Notes: generated from the letters alone by a model not told the origin. Shown: positions 33,935-45,711, counted from the stretch's first letter. The stretch: 64,000 bases of DNA from Prorocentrum cordatum (GCA_963575745.1 CAUYUJ010000359.1:333370-397369), one strand, 5' to 3'. Numbers and translations are program-made.

Positions 33935-34045
33935 GCAGAATGCGCGGGTCGGCGTCCCCGCGCCCGCGTTGGGCCGAGAGATAGTCGGCGCCGCCAGGCA
34001 GGGCCCGACTGAACACTCCGAAGGCCAGCTGCATCCATGCCGTAG
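33935..34045. repeat. About 110-bp dispersed repeat, copy 2
   Basis: Same blocks as at 33035-33145, about 900 bp apart in direct orientation. Confidence 0.65.
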
Positions 34046-34829
34046 GAATGTAGGAGGCATAGGTCGCGAGATACAGGACACAATGGTACCCTTGATTTGG
34101 CAGGGTCGACCTACTAATCTGGGCCGACTGTACAGGCTGGCGGCCCAGAGCCAACAGGCGGACTGAGGGGGCAGGCGCGCCTAGGAATCGCTGTTTTACA
34201 AGCGCACCCACTGCATGCGAGCGTGCCTAGCCGCCCTGTCCCCGCTCGACTCAGACTGCTCTACCAACCATGTCGCCGCGGCCACTCCTCCACGGGACTG
34301 TGCCGTTGCATACGCGAAGGCAGCGAGCCCCATATATCCACCAGGCCAGAACAGAGTAGACACTCCGCCAGCCCAGAGAGCGTCACCAGCGAACCCACGG
34401 CGAGAAACATGAGTACCCCAGTGCTCCGATTCTGGGAAGCCAAGCGCCACGGCGCTGGCTTTGAGGCACGCCAGCGCCTCGGGATAAGCCACGTGGCCAC
34501 ATGGCATGGGCCCAGCGCCAAAAACCTCTGTCAAGCCGCGCGCCCCGCAGAGGAGCTCCCTTTCGTCAGCGCACGCGCATTTCCTCGCGACCTCCACTGG
34601 GGTGCGGTGACATTTCCTGCGAGTGAAAATAATGATGCGCTGACAACCCGCCGACCCTTTGTGGGCCTCTTGGCGTGTGATATTGTTCCCCCCCATAACC
34701 ACCCCGAGACCCCAAACACGCAATTTCACCCCCCCGCCCCGGGCCCAGCACGACCCACCCCCGAACTCACCCGGGGTCTGGCCCGCCCCGGGCTCCCTTT
34801 GGAGCGCCAAGACAGCCCCTGAGACCTCC

Positions 34830-35310
34830 TCCGTAAAGGCCCCCCAGACGATCCGAGAGGGCGCCGACTCGCCGAAATATCGTTCCAAGCCGTCCAGCAT
34901 GGCCTCCACTCGGCTCTGCTTCCAAGATGCCCCAGAAGGCCCTAGGGCCGTCAGAAACAAGAATCGTCCCATTCCTTTGCGGAATATATATATATATATA
35001 TATATAGCATATTCGCCTCTGGGGCTGTTACTACGTCCTCGACGGCCCCACGAGGGTTCCAGGACGGCCCAAGATGGCCCCAAAAGGGCCAAAGACGGCC
35101 AAAGAAACCCACCAGCCGGCCGAAGAGGGCCCGAGGACGGCCCCCAGAGAGGGCCCAGAAGCGGAACCCGACGGGATATTTCGACTCGTCGGCCCCAAGA
35201 CGCCAAGAACCACTCAAGAAACCCCAAAGGGCCCCCCCGGGAATCCCAAAAGATCCTCAAAAAGGCCCCTAAGACCGTCCCAGGAGGCCCCTCATAGGCC
35301 CCAAAACTAG
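34830..35310. repeat. CCAAGACGGCCC-type array, block at 34.8 kb
   Basis: Same short-period words as at 22.6 and 23.8 kb. The AAGAATCGTCCCATTCCTTTG linker (34958) equals the inverse of the linker in the 449-bp tandem units. A short (TA)n run is at 34985-35006. Confidence 0.75.
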
Positions 35311-35492
35311 CTCCAACACGACGCCAAAAACCACACGAGACCCAATAAGCCATCCGAATGGCCTCAAACCCACAACACCGGTCGCGGTCCAGGTGCCCGC
35401 ACACTGCCTCCAGGTCCAAGAAGTACCCGTGCGTTCTGGGAGTGCCGGGGTCGTCCCGACCGGCCTCCGGAGGCCTAAGCTCACGCCCGCAA

Positions 35493-35615
35493 GCCAGACT
35501 TTTCCTCCTCCTCCTCCTCCTCCTTCTCCTCCTTCTCCTCCTTCTCCTCCTCCTCCTCCTCACCCTACTCCTCCTCGACTCTACATGCCCCTCCTCCTCC
35601 TCCTATCCTCCCCTG
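35493..35615. repeat. (TCC/TTC)n microsatellite
   Basis: TCC and CTTCTCC repeats on the plus strand, fading into unique sequence. Confidence 0.9.
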
Positions 35616-35902
35616 CGGCTCCGAGCATTCGCGCGCCGCCCAACGCTTCAGCAGGTCTCACGCGCACGACTTACAGCTCAGGGTGCCTATCTGGCGAGCA
35701 CGTTCGAAATTCGGTCCAACGACGATCTGAGACTTCGGGAACTTCCTTTTGCAGGTGCCAGAGCACTCGTGCACTTGCCAACTACGCGCCGTGAGGTGTA
35801 CGCAACACCCTCGGAGACTCTGCGCCCCAAGGAACCCCAGAAGCAAACTCGAAAGGAGGAAATGTAAGAACAAGCACAGAACAGGAGAAGAAAATGAGGA
35901 GG

Positions 35903-36199
35903 AAGAGAAGATGAAGATGAAGATGAAGATGAAAATGATGATGGTGGTGATGATGATGATGATGCTGATGCTGATGATGAGGATGACTATGAATATGAAG
36001 ATGATGATGATGCTGCTGATGATGTTGATGGTGGTGGTGATGATGATGATGCTTGTGATGATGCTGAGGATGAGGAAATTGATGATGACGATGTTAATAC
36101 TGATGCCGGTGATGATTGTGATGATGGTGATGATGATGACGATTACTGTGATGATGAATATGATGATTATGATGATGATGATAATGTTGATGTTGATGT

Positions 36200-36241
<42 letters not shown>

Positions 36242-36320
36242 CGATGATGATGATGATGATGATGCTGATGATGATGCTGTTGATGCTGTTGATGATGATG
36301 CTGCTGCTGATGATGGAACG
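35903..36320. repeat. (GAT)n microsatellite, about 420 bp
   Basis: GAT repeats with variants, encoding poly-Met/Asp artefacts. No gene. Confidence 0.95.
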
Positions 36321-36715
36321 CCCACTGAAGAAGGAAAGGAGGAAGGAACGACCACTGGTGCGGACCAGTGTGAGGGTCATCTCAGACCAGGTGGGTGACG
36401 CTGTAGCCTGTGCCTTGTCGCGTGTCTGGACACATGCAATGCGACACGAGTCCGCCAACCCCTTCTGGGTCTCCAGAGATGCAAGGTTCGTCCCCTGAAC
36501 GGCCCCAGAAAAGCTCAGGGATGGTCCCGAAGAGCCCCGAACCCGCCAACAAAAAGCCAAGACGACACAATAATGCCCCATGACAGCAATAGAAACTCTC
36601 CGACTAGATCAAAAGGTCGGCGGATGTGGCGTAAACGTATAGAATATTTGCCATCCCCCGTGAACCAGAAAGGTGCTTTGCTCGAGCCCAATACCAACGT
36701 GCCAGATGAATACCG

Positions 36716-36880
36716 CAATCCTCCTCCCCCTCCTTCCCCTCCTCCTCTTCTCCTTCTTCTCCTCCTCCTGCTCCTTTTCTTCCTCCTGCTCCTCCTCCTC
36801 CTCCTCTTCCTCCTGTTCCTCCTCCTCCTCCTCCTCCTCCTCCTCCTCGACCTCCTCGACCTCCTCGCCCTCGTCGCCCT
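36716..36880. repeat. (TCC)n microsatellite; GGA block follows at 37020-37125
   Basis: TCC repeats on plus, then about 140 bp GC-rich sequence, then GGACGAGGAGG repeats in the opposite sense. This leaves a weak inverted pair. Confidence 0.85.
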
Positions 36881-37292
36881 CCTCGGGCGCCTGTGGTCCT
36901 GCCAGTACAGCCGCGCGGTGCCCTCGTTGCACAGTTTGAGCACGCCGTAGAGCGTGCGCGGGCGGTGGGGGTGCTGCTCGGCGGGCAGCGCCGCTCCTGC
37001 GCCGGGTGCGCGAGGCAGGAGGGGGCCGAGGAAAGACGAGGAGGAGAAGGAGGAGGCAGGCGGAGGCAGGAGGACGAGGAGGACGAGGAGGACGAGGGGG
37101 AGGACGAGGATGAGGAGGAGATACGGAGGCTGCGTTCGATGAGCTCTACAGCCAGCAGGAACCAGGAACCAGGAGGAGGACGTGCAGGACGGGGAAAACG
37201 AGGGGGCAATCTGTTCCCAGCTCTCCGTCCGTTGCGTTCATGGTTTTCGCAAACCATCGCGGGCGCGTCTTCCCCATTATCCCGCCTCCCTC

Positions 37293-37294
37293 CT

Positions 37295-37329
<35 letters not shown>
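37293..37329. repeat. (CT)n microsatellite
   Basis: About 18 CT units. Nothing else is notable nearby. Confidence 0.95.
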
Positions 37330-37330
<1 letters not shown>

Positions 37331-37629
37331 GCCCCCGTTCCTACCACCTGCGTGCCTCCTGCCTCCTGCTTGCCTCCAACCTCCTGCCCTCTCTCCCCGC
37401 CTGCTCACTTCCTCCTGTCTTCTCTCTCCCACATCGGCGTCGCTGGTTGGCTGCGAAGCGTGACACCGTCGCCGCGCTCGAGGGTTGCTGGAGAGGATAA
37501 GCGTTAGGAGGGTAGCGAGCGCAGACTCATATTGGACCTAACCATCTCTGGGGGCCTGCGAACTGCGACACTGCCGCCACTTTCGAGGACGGCTTGGGGG
37601 GGCCAGAATACAGTGGAGGCTCGTCCACA

Positions 37630-37795
37630 AGAAACCTTCCACGAGACACCCAACCCTGGAACCCCAGGACGCCCGTTGATTTTTGGCGTGGGGACGTCGC
37701 GCTTTCCATCGCAAAACCATCAAAGCCGAAGAAACCCAGGGCGCCCTGAAGGCAACCAGGGTGTTTCTTGTTTGGCATGGGTCCCCATTGTAGTG
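37630..37795. repeat. 155-bp dispersed repeat family, copy 3
   Basis: Contains GAAACCTTCCACGAGACACCC, CCCCAGGACGCCCGTTGAT and CAGGGTGTTTCTTG as in the other copies. Confidence 0.8.
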
Positions 37796-37827
37796 GGTAC
37801 CGAGCGCAGACTCAGACCGAGTAGATA

Positions 37828-38023
37828 GGCGGCGCGCCCAGGGGGGAAATGAGAAGGGGCGGGCCTTATCAGAAGGCTCGGAAGTTTCCCGGCCTTCTGA
37901 GAAGTCTTCCAAGCCTTCCCCGAAAACACAAAAAGCCTCTCAGAAGGCGCGAGGGCTTCCGAGAAGTCCCGCGGCCTTCTGAGCAGGTCTTCTCCTTCTC
38001 ATTTCCCCCCCTCGCTCGCCGCC
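37828..38023. mobile_element. Short inverted-repeat element (GGCGGCGAG family), copy C
   Basis: 196 bp from GGCGGCGCGCCC to CTCGCTCGCCGCC, with the usual AGAAGG/CCTTCT palindromes and CTTCCCCGAAAACACAAAAAG centre. AGTAGA on each side (37820-37825, 38025-38030) may be a decayed target duplication. Confidence 0.85.
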
Positions 38024-38609
38024 AAGTAGACGACCTCCCCATCTCCGGGGGGCTGCGCCACACGAAACCGTCGCCGCGTTCCAGGGCTGCTGGGGGGGGG
38101 GGCGAGGGGGCAGCCTGCGCGGCTGCTGCCTGCGGGTCGCCTCTTCAGAGAGGGCTGCTGGGGGCGGCAGCCTAGTGGGAACTGAGCGCAGACTCGGATG
38201 AGACCTCGCCATCCCTGGGGGGCTGCGATCTGCGAAACTGTCGCCACTTTCGAGGGCTGCTCGGGGGTCCAGCGGAGTGAGGCACCACTCAGACCCAGAT
38301 TAGACCTCGCCATCCCTGGGGTGGTGCGATCTGCGAAGCCGTCGCCACTCTCGATGGGGAACGGCACCCGTCGGCCCGCTCATGTTTCTTGGTCTTACGA
38401 TGTTCGATGGTCGAGCGGGGCTGAGTGCGCGAAAGCGATCATGCGAACGAACTTACCATCAATCGCGTTTCCTTCATGGTGACGCCATACGACAAACGCA
38501 TCCTGAAGGAAACGTGTTCTGGACTACACGGCCTTCCCCCAAGACCAGTTTCTCATCCCGGCGCGCTGGGCAGAAAAGCAGCGGTGGAAGAAGAACAACA
38601 ACGCTACAC

Positions 38610-38700
38610 ATACACTTCCGAGGTCCGCGCGGATTCCTTGGGTCGGCGCCGCCATGGAGGTCCAGCGCAAATCCCAGAGATTCGCGCGGACCTCCGAACA
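38610..38700. repeat. Inverted-repeat relative of the 29.1-kb foldback
   Basis: GAGGTCCGCGCGGATTCC and the inverted GATTCGCGCGGACCTCCG arms surround about 45 bp. A third half-arm is at 38865-38890. Confidence 0.65.
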
Positions 38701-39779
38701 TTGCTCTTCTTCGAAAATGGGGAGCAACGGTAGTGGTGGCATGCTCAGGGGAGGAAGCATCGAGCTGGAATCGTTCGGTCCTGGGCGGCGTGGGCTATCG
38801 GGACCGTATCGGCGATCCCCGCCTCAAACTATCCCTATCCCCCCCAATGTTGCCCCTTCCGATCCCAGAGATCCGCACGGGCCTCCGAAAGCTTGCGTTT
38901 GTGCAGACTGTCTTCTTCGAAGAGGGAGACCCCGATGGGCTGAACATCGTTTGACCCACCGGCGTCCCGCCGGCTGGCTTTCCCACCCAGGTGCGGACTC
39001 ATGCCTGTTCACTCGGGTTTTGCGGGGCCTGTGCCCACCCAGGAGGGTTGGCCTGTGGGGTTGAGATACCATGGCCCAGTGGGCATGAGGATAACAGGGA
39101 CCGCGGCGCGCACAGGGGGGTGAGGGTGGGGGGGCATGCCTCCTCGAAGGAGGCTGCCTCTTAGAAGGTGCTGGCCTTGCGTCTGCAGGCAAGGCCCCCG
39201 CCTTCAAAGAAGCAGGGGTGCGTTTCAGAAACCTTCCCCCCTCCCCCTGCCCCCCTTCTGCGCGTGGCTGACACCTGCAGATGTACGCCCCCAACCATGC
39301 ACATGAATACGCCCCCCCGTCTGCGAGGCCAGCCTTGCGTTACGAACGCTTGCACAACGCATACCGCACTCTCTCGAAGTTCACGGACATTGAACTTTGC
39401 GTACACGTCTGGTAAGGCGTAGCGCAAAAGCACCCCCCCGGGTAGTCCCGGTCGGGCACTAGCGGGGCTGGGTTAGTTTGACCTGATTCAGTGACAGATG
39501 CGTACTGGGGGACGCCTCCCCGCCAGGGGGTGGTCCCTCACCGCGGTCTCTATCCGTCCCAGGGTCGCGGGGCGTGGCAGGCGTGGCAGGGTTGACCGTA
39601 CACGTGCGCGTGTCTGCTTCGCTCCTGACATGGGTCGGACGATCCCGAGGGGCCCCCTCCGCGCCTGCCGGCCCGTAGTCCGAGGACGGGCCCAACACGG
39701 CGGCCGACGAGGCGTACACGACGGGCACCGCGGGCGCGCCTGCCGGCGGCGGCGGCGCCGCCTCGTCTTTCCCCTCGCC
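38701..39779. other. No supported gene; GC-rich unique-looking sequence
   Basis: Contains a CCTTCGAAGGAGGC-like inverted patch at 39135-39200 that also resembles 45.53-45.66 kb (GAAGGTGCT..., GCGCGTGGCTGA). Open frames lack motifs. Confidence 0.35.
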
Positions 39780-39938
39780 GCCCAATCCTCCTCCTCCTCC
39801 TCCTCCTCCTCCTCCTCCTCCTCTTCTTTATCCTCCTCCTCTTCTTTATCCTCCTTCTCCTCCTCCTCTTGCTCCTCCTCCTCCTCCTCTTCTTTATCCT
39901 CCTCCTCCTCTTCTTTATCCTCCTCCTCCTCCTCGCCC
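39780..39938. repeat. (TCC)n microsatellite
   Basis: TCC with TTCTTTATCC variants in a regular pattern. Confidence 0.95.
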
Positions 39939-41204
39939 TGGGGCAGGCACACGCACACGCTCTCGTGCAGCACCAGCCTGGCCTATATCTCTGCTACTCC
40001 TGGGGCGCGGCGCTGCTATGGGCGTAACGGGGCTCCGAGGAGCAGCGCGGAGACCTCCGCACCATGGCGGGCTTCGCCCGCAGGCATCGTGCACTGGCGA
40101 AGCGTCCTGGCTTGCCAATCGGCCCCTCAGATCTGCGGATCCTTGGCCGCGTCCTTCCCGGACATGCTCGCTCGCATCTAGGCAAACAAACATCACGACG
40201 GGAGGTTTTGCGACTTTTTCGTATATCCCCACACGTTTTCCAGCCTCACGTCGTGCCGAAATCACGGCAGGAGGTTTGTTTCGCGATTTTCTGCCTCTGG
40301 GGACCCTTGCCGGCCTACGGGGCCGTCCGAAAACTACCAAGTGCGACAGCCCGTTTCCAGGGAATCGTTCCAGACTGTCGGGGGAGGGGTCCACCTCATG
40401 GAAAAAACACCCGGCGTCGTTGTTTGCACGAAAGGCAGTGTTTGTTTTGTCTTGTTTTGCCCATCGGCGCGGGCCACCGCCCCCTCCCCCGTCGCCCTTC
40501 CGTAGACCAGATCTAGATTGCTTCTGGCGGCTGCTTTTCTATGGACTGATCGGGCCCCCCCTCCCCCCAGTCTGCTTGCGCGGCGAGTAAAGAAGCAGAT
40601 CGACTAAGCACCAGCCCGCACCCAGACCCCCCAATCTCCCCCACCCTTCGGCAACTCTCAGCCCGACCACCAGACCACCAGACCACCTGACCAATGGAAT
40701 CGCCAATCAAAGCGCAACCTTTCCGTAGGGGGGGGGAATAGCGTACCAATTGCTTGTTTGGTACGCGAGCGGAGTATGTCCAGTCTCGCGCGGAGTATAT
40801 CCCGTCTCGGAGTCGAAACTGGGCATGCTGGTTTTGGGCCCCCACTTGCAGGGATCCCGCCTCAGGAGTGGGAACCATTGCGGACGCCATCGTCGCTCGG
40901 GATGACCCACTCCCTCTCGCCCCCCTCGGCGAGGACCGTCAATAGGCCTCGTCGGTGAGGACCGTCAATAAGCCTCACACCCCTTGCAACTTCCATCAAT
41001 AGGGCTGTGGGGGTCCCGCTCCCGCCAGTCCACCTTCCATTTTGCCGTCAATAGGCACCGGATGGGGCCGAGGACCCCCCCCCTACGGTCCCTCGGCCAA
41101 AGAAGTAAAGCAGACGGCCGCAGGGGGGGTGACCCGCACCTCCACCTCAAGGCACACTTGTGCCACCACCGTCAATCAGAGGCGTCAATTGCCACCCACC
41201 ACTC

Positions 41205-41493
41205 CTATCCTCCTCCTCCTCCTCCTCCTCCCCATCCTCCTCCTCCTCTCCTCCACCTCTACTTCTCCTCCTTTTCCTCGCCCTCCTCCTCCTCCTCCTC
41301 CTCGTCCTCCTCCTCTGCTCCTCCTCCTCCTCCTCCTCCTCCTCCTCCTCCTCCTACTCCTCCTCGTCCTCGTCCTCGTCCTCGTCCTCCTCTTCCTCTC
41401 CCGCCTCCTCGTCCGCCTCCTTCTCCTGCTCCTGCTTCTGCTCTTGCTCCTGTCTCCTCCTCCTCCTCCTCCTCCTCCTCCTCCTCCTCCTCC
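41205..41493. repeat. (TCC)n microsatellite immediately 5' of LINE2
   Basis: TCC repeats on plus ending in CTCCTCCTCC, joined without spacer to the spliced-leader relic at 41494. The 39939-41204 interval before it holds no supported gene. Confidence 0.95.
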
Positions 41494-41515
41494 TCCATAG
41501 CTATTTTGGCTCATG
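41494..41515 (+). other. Spliced-leader relic, 3 mismatches of 22
   Basis: Reads CCATAG, then CTATTTTGGCTCATG, against the conserved CCGTAG and CCATTTTGGCTCAAG. The leading D position is T. Same placement relative to (TCC)n and ORF1 as at 3984-4005. Confidence 0.85.
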
Positions 41516-41709
41516 TCTCCACGGCCCTCACCTTTGGGTTCCCACTCCAGAAGCTCGAGGCCGAGACGGAGGGGCAACCCCTTCCTTCAGGCCTCTCCCC
41601 TCGACCAGCTTTCAGCGATCCGTGGGCTTGCCACAGAAGGGCCCCGCCATAGTTCTCCTTGCCTGTGTGTGCTGCTGGTGCCTTCAGGGCTCGGCGCCGC
41701 GGCGGCAGC

Positions 41710-42240
41710 ATGGGGACGTCAAGGAGCTACACGGTGTGCCCAAATCTCGCATGTTCCAGGTGGGCTTGGGAGGACAAAAAACATTCCCATTGTTGCAAAT
41801 GCGGCGCAGCCTTCGTATCGCAGCACGCCCCCCCCGGCCAGGCCCAGGAGACACGCCCTTCAGACGGTCAGGACCGCAAAGGCCGCTGGCGCACGGCCTC
41901 TATGAAGCGCCGTTTCCAGCCGCAGCAGCCGGACAAGTTGCCCAGGGTTCAGCCGAGACACCATCACCCCAGAAACAACCCTCCCCCTCGGAAGAAGTTA
42001 ACAGGTCGCAGCGGGCAACCCAGTTTTGGAAGGAGGGGGTGGAGGGACCCCAGTTCCTGGAGGCGCTGGAAAAGCGCAAGGCTGCCAGGGAAGCCATGCT
42101 GCGTGGCAAGCCCTTGGGCCAGCAGGCCCAAAGCCTTGTTGACAAGCTTGCAACCCAGAAACAAACATACCTGTGCAATAATCAGTCGTTGGTTATACTG
42201 CAGGCGCAGACTGTTGACCTCCAGGAACAAACGGCGCTAG
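41710..42240 (+). pseudogene. LINE2 ORF1 remnant: zinc finger then frameshifted coiled coil
   Basis: ATG at 41710, about 195 nt after the leader. Residues 1-31 carry C10-x4-C15-x12-C28-x2-C31 with W18 and W20, aligning with the LINE1 finger. Coding then moves to another frame between about 41870 and 41980, where the sequence SQRATQFWKEGVEGP and LEALEKRKAAREAML, followed by QQAQSLVDKLATQKQ, is typical of the ORF1 coiled coil. So at least one frameshift separates finger and coil. The coil is cut off by the repeat at 42240. Confidence 0.65.
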
Positions 42241-42490
42241 GACATATGGCCAGGCCCTTGATTGCATGCTGTGCCTCTTGGGAGGCCTCTTGGAGGCCTC
42301 CTGGGGCGTCGTGGAGCTAGTGAGGAAATGACAAGGTCCTTGACTCCATACGGTGCCTCTTGGGAGCCATCTTGGGAGGTCTCCTGGGGCGTCTTGGAGC
42401 TGGTTTGAGGAAACATGGCCAGGCCCCCGATTCCATGCTTTGCCTCTTGGGAGCCCTCCTGGGAGGCCTCTGGGAGGCCCCTGGAGCCGC
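42240..42490. repeat. Three tandem units of about 86 bp
   Basis: Units start ATGGCCAGGCCCTTGATTGC, ATGACAAGGTCCTTGACTCC and ATGGCCAGGCCCCCGATTCC, each followed by TGCCTCTTGGGAG. Related in style to the CCAAGACGGCCC arrays (opposite strand). Confidence 0.75.
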
Positions 42491-42605
42491 CTCCCGGCGG
42501 CCGAGAGGAGACGGGCTCCCCGGCGGGCGGCCTCGGCAAGCCGAGGGGCCCCGAGAGGAGAGCTCCTCTCTCGGGGCCCCGGAAGCCGAGACCCACCGGG
42601 TACTC

Positions 42606-42641
42606 TGAGCAGGGACCGACCGTCCCGGCATTCCTGTAGAA
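42606..42641. repeat. GAGCAGGGACCGACCGTCCC block, copy 2
   Basis: Same 34-bp block as 32975-33010 with one mismatch. It is followed by an unrelated sequence, so it may be an element end. Confidence 0.6.
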
Positions 42642-42894
42642 CCAAAGCGTGTTCTAAGAGCACAAACCAATGCTCTTAGAACATAAGCCCGATGTATCAA
42701 AACAAGACAGTCTCAGCCAAAACAATTCTAAGAACATGTCGTGCATACCACAAGCTTCTTATACCATTGTTTGGTGGGCCTATAGGCGAGCCAGGACGCT
42801 TCGCCACCGCTTGAGTACAGTCGGACCTAACATCAGAAGCTCGACCGCAAGAGACCCTCCAACAAGAAGCCCTCCAAGACGAGCCGTTCTAGAC

Positions 42895-43057
42895 TTAGGT
42901 CGGGCATGTCCTCCTACAGGCTGATTTTGAACGAACATTTAAACCTAGCCACAACATGATCAACATGTGTGCAAAAAAAACCAGAAATATCGTCCCCAGA
43001 CTGTTTGTTTTGACTATGTTTGAACATTCCTCCTGTAGAAGGACACGCCCGACCGAA
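42895..43057. mobile_element. MITE, AGGTCGGGC family, copy 3 with near-perfect 8-bp TSD
   Basis: 163 bp, TTAGGTCGGGCATG to CACGCCCGACCGAA. TTCTAGAC (42887-42894) and TTCTAGGC (43058-43065) match at 7 of 8 bases. Confidence 0.88.
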
Positions 43058-43335
43058 TTCTAGGCCCTCCCCCCCCCAGACCAGTCACGAGGGGGCGGCC
43101 TTTCGCCCTGGCCCCGCGGAGAACCCGCCAAGACAGCTCCGAGCAGACCCCCCCCAAAAAAATCAGACCCCCGCCGCCAAACTGCGTCCCAGCAGGGAGG
43201 GGGCCGCAACCTTCCCAGCAGTTCTGGGCCCTCCCCCCCAGACCAGCCACGCAAGGGCGGCCTTGCGCCCAGGCCCTGGGGAGAGCCCTCCAAGGCAGCT
43301 CCGAGCAGACCCCCCCAAAAATCATACCCCCACCA
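43058..43335. repeat. Tandem repeat, about 159 bp, 1.7 units
   Basis: TTCTAGGCCCTCCC at 43058 and TTCTGGGCCCTCCC at 43220 start two units sharing CAGCTCCGAGCAGACCCCCC. Non-coding. Confidence 0.8.
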
Positions 43336-43398
43336 TTTATTGTGACATCCGGAGTGCAGCCAACCCGTGTCACAAGGATCGAGGGCCTCGGAATGCTT

Positions 43399-43590
43399 TT
43401 TTGAAGATTTTCGAGCGGGGCGCGGCCAGCGAAACTGGCTAAGGCTTACTATGCGGGTTGACTGTAACCACTCGGTCGGAATAAGCATAATAGGAACGGG
43501 TAACCTCCCCAAGGATACCTTGCATCCTTGCCTCTTCGGTTCAGCCCGAACCACTTTCGATGGCCCACCCCTCTCGAAAATCTTCGGCAG
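43399..43590. repeat. Inverted-repeat element with GAAGATTTTCGAG arms
   Basis: GAAGATTTTCGAGCGGGGCG at 43399 and its inverted, diverged partner ending at 43590 (CTCGAAAATCTTC) give about 38-bp arms. The interior matches 29.64-29.76 kb. Confidence 0.65.
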
Positions 43591-44970
43591 GCGCGTGTGG
43601 GCTTGCATCCTTCTCGAGCATCCTCGTATCAGATTTGACTGTAGAAACATGATCTAGTAGGAAGGCGTTAAAACTAGATTGGGTTTCCGCCGACCCCCCT
43701 TAAGAGGCAAGGAAACGGGAAGGCCACTCGATGATTGAAGTAGGAAGGCGCATAAAGTAGATTGAAGAGGGGCATCAAAGAATACATACTTTCAACGGCC
43801 GAAAGGTACTTGGGGAGCTTGCCACACCCGACTCGGCCAATATCAGGGCCACAAACGGCTCCCAAGCCCGGCTCACCCCAAAAAACTAGCATGGCAAGAT
43901 CCTATAACCAGATCCAGCGCTCTGGCTGAGCCCCGTTTGCGCTGAACCCCCTGATCTGCCAGCTGAACAGTAACTCCGAGGCCAAGCTGGCCCTGGCAGC
44001 GTGGGCCCCACAGGGAATCCTCAAAGAAGCGGCGACGATCTGGGCAGAGGGCATTGGCACCGGCATGCTCAATCCTTCTCAGATGAGCGACGAAAAGAGA
44101 AGTTACTTTCGCACGATGGCATAGCGACCTTACGCGGTGACTTACGCGGGCCACCAGCGCGGCACGCTACATCGGAAGCGAGGGCGCTTACACGCGACCT
44201 TACGCGGGCAGCTTGCGTGTGAATGTCCGCGCAGTCAAGCTTGCTTTGGCTCAAAGGGGTGCGATTTCCTTTGTTTTTTCGTCGAATCCTTGCGTTTGTC
44301 CGATGGTCGATTCCGGGCCCATGATTGGGCACGGGGGCCATCAGGCATGGACCCGCGGCGAAGAAGCACCCCCCCGTGAGGGGGTCGGGACCCCTGGGGA
44401 CCGCGCCTTGACAACACCGCATCGTCGCATGTCTGGGCTGGTGGGGACTGGCTGAGGGAGGGGGGGAGTTCGTCGACCTGGCATCGGCGATGCGGCGATG
44501 CGGCGATGGGGTCCCCGATAGCGAAACCACTTGCTCCTGGGCGAGGTGGGCTGTCGCGCCCCCATCGGCGATCAGTGGGCGTTCCCCCATGCGCCGATCC
44601 TGGGAAAACCAAACAGCACCGATGCGGCTACTCCCTGGACCTTTCTCGGGGTGCGTTCTGACCAGAATTTCGCAGCGAATCCAGCGGTGGCGACGAGGGC
44701 CTCCTAGGAGGTCCCACATCCCACAGGGCGAATACGACGGACGGGTAGCGGTATCGGTACCAATTTCTCTTCTGATCGGCTGCACGCAAGAGTGACCCCG
44801 GGTAAGAGCGACCTGTGGTGCGCGGCTTTTTGGGGGGCCGCGGGGGGACCAACACACAACCGCGCAAGGTTTCTACCGCTTGCCTCGCGCTCAGCCATCG
44901 GGGGGCCCCAGGTGGGCCCGCACCAAAGGTGACTCCATCGAAGGGTCACTCTTACAGTTCGGGCCCGACC
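43591..44970. other. No supported gene
   Basis: Includes GACTTACGCGGGC/CGACCTTACGCGG short repeats (44120-44210) and a GCGATGCGGCGATGCGGCGATGG patch (44486). The block at 44640-44700 is related to 13.76 and 29.05 kb. Frames have no motifs. Confidence 0.35.
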
Positions 44971-44974
44971 ACAA

Positions 44975-45125
44975 GAGAAACCTTCCACGAGAAACCCGAC
45001 CCTGAGACTCCAGGACGTCCATTCACTCTTGGTGTGGGAACGTCACGATTTCCATTGCAAGAACATCGAAACCCAGGGCACCCTGGAGGCAAGCAGGGTG
45101 TTTCTTGGCATGGGCCTCCACTGTA
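44975..45125. repeat. 155-bp dispersed repeat family, copy 4
   Basis: Uninterrupted copy with GAAACCTTCCACGAGAAACCC, CTCCAGGACGTCCATTC and GCAGGGTGTTTCTTGGCATG. Useful as the reference form for the split copy at 20.8 kb. Confidence 0.85.
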
Positions 45126-45711
45126 AGATCACTCGGCGGTGGACAAACCTCCCTTCAGTATAGTAAACCTCCCCTCAGTGAAAACCGCCTGGGACCGAAA
45201 CCGACGGACCTGGACCCGCAAAAAGGACGGCCGCGACGCCCTCCCGCAGACCGAAAACGGCCAATCACTGAATCGACGTGCCAGGGCAGGAGCTCCATCC
45301 ACCTCCGAATCATCCCTGCCACGCTGCCCCTTCCCCAGGCCTACCCGCAGGCCGTCCTCCTCGCCGCGTCGGTACCCTCCCCTCCCCGCGCCGTTCGCGG
45401 TCTCCGACAGGGCGCGCACCGCCTCGAGGAGGGGGTGGGGTGCGCGCGGGGCGGCACCGGTGCTGCACGAGTGTCGTCCCTCCCCTGCCTCGGCGGCGCG
45501 CGCAAGGAGGCAATACAGGGGGAGGGGGGAAGGCTTCTTAGGAGGAAGCTTCGAAGGCGTCGGCCTCACATCAACCGACAGCGCCCGCGCCCTCGAAGAA
45601 GCTGGGGTGCTTCTAGAAAGCCTACCCCCTTGCCCCCTACCCCCCTCTGCGCGTGGCTGACTCCCCTTTCTGGGCATCCTGTCTCCGCTCTTGCATGCTT
45701 CCTCGTCTATC

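Larger units (their letters stand above)
37445..38365. repeat. Diverged about 100-bp satellite with two insertions
   Basis: Units with CTGTCGCCACTTTCGAGGG, GGGGGGCTGCGATCTGCGAA and GAGCGCAGACTC recur at about 37445, 37540, 38050, 38190 and 38300. They resemble the 107-bp satellite at 53-54 kb. The array is interrupted by the 155-bp family (37630-37795) and by inverted-repeat copy C (37828-38023). Confidence 0.7.
41494..42240 (+). mobile_element. LINE2: spliced-leader-headed LINE fragment (5' end and ORF1 only)
   Basis: It starts with a spliced-leader relic directly after (TCC)n, as LINE1 does, and carries an ORF1 related to that of LINE1. Similarity to ORF1-type sequence ends near 42240, where an 86-bp short-period repeat begins, so ORF2 is missing. 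Loss of the 3' part is unusual for LINEs, which normally lose the 5' end; a later rearrangement is likely. Confidence 0.7.
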
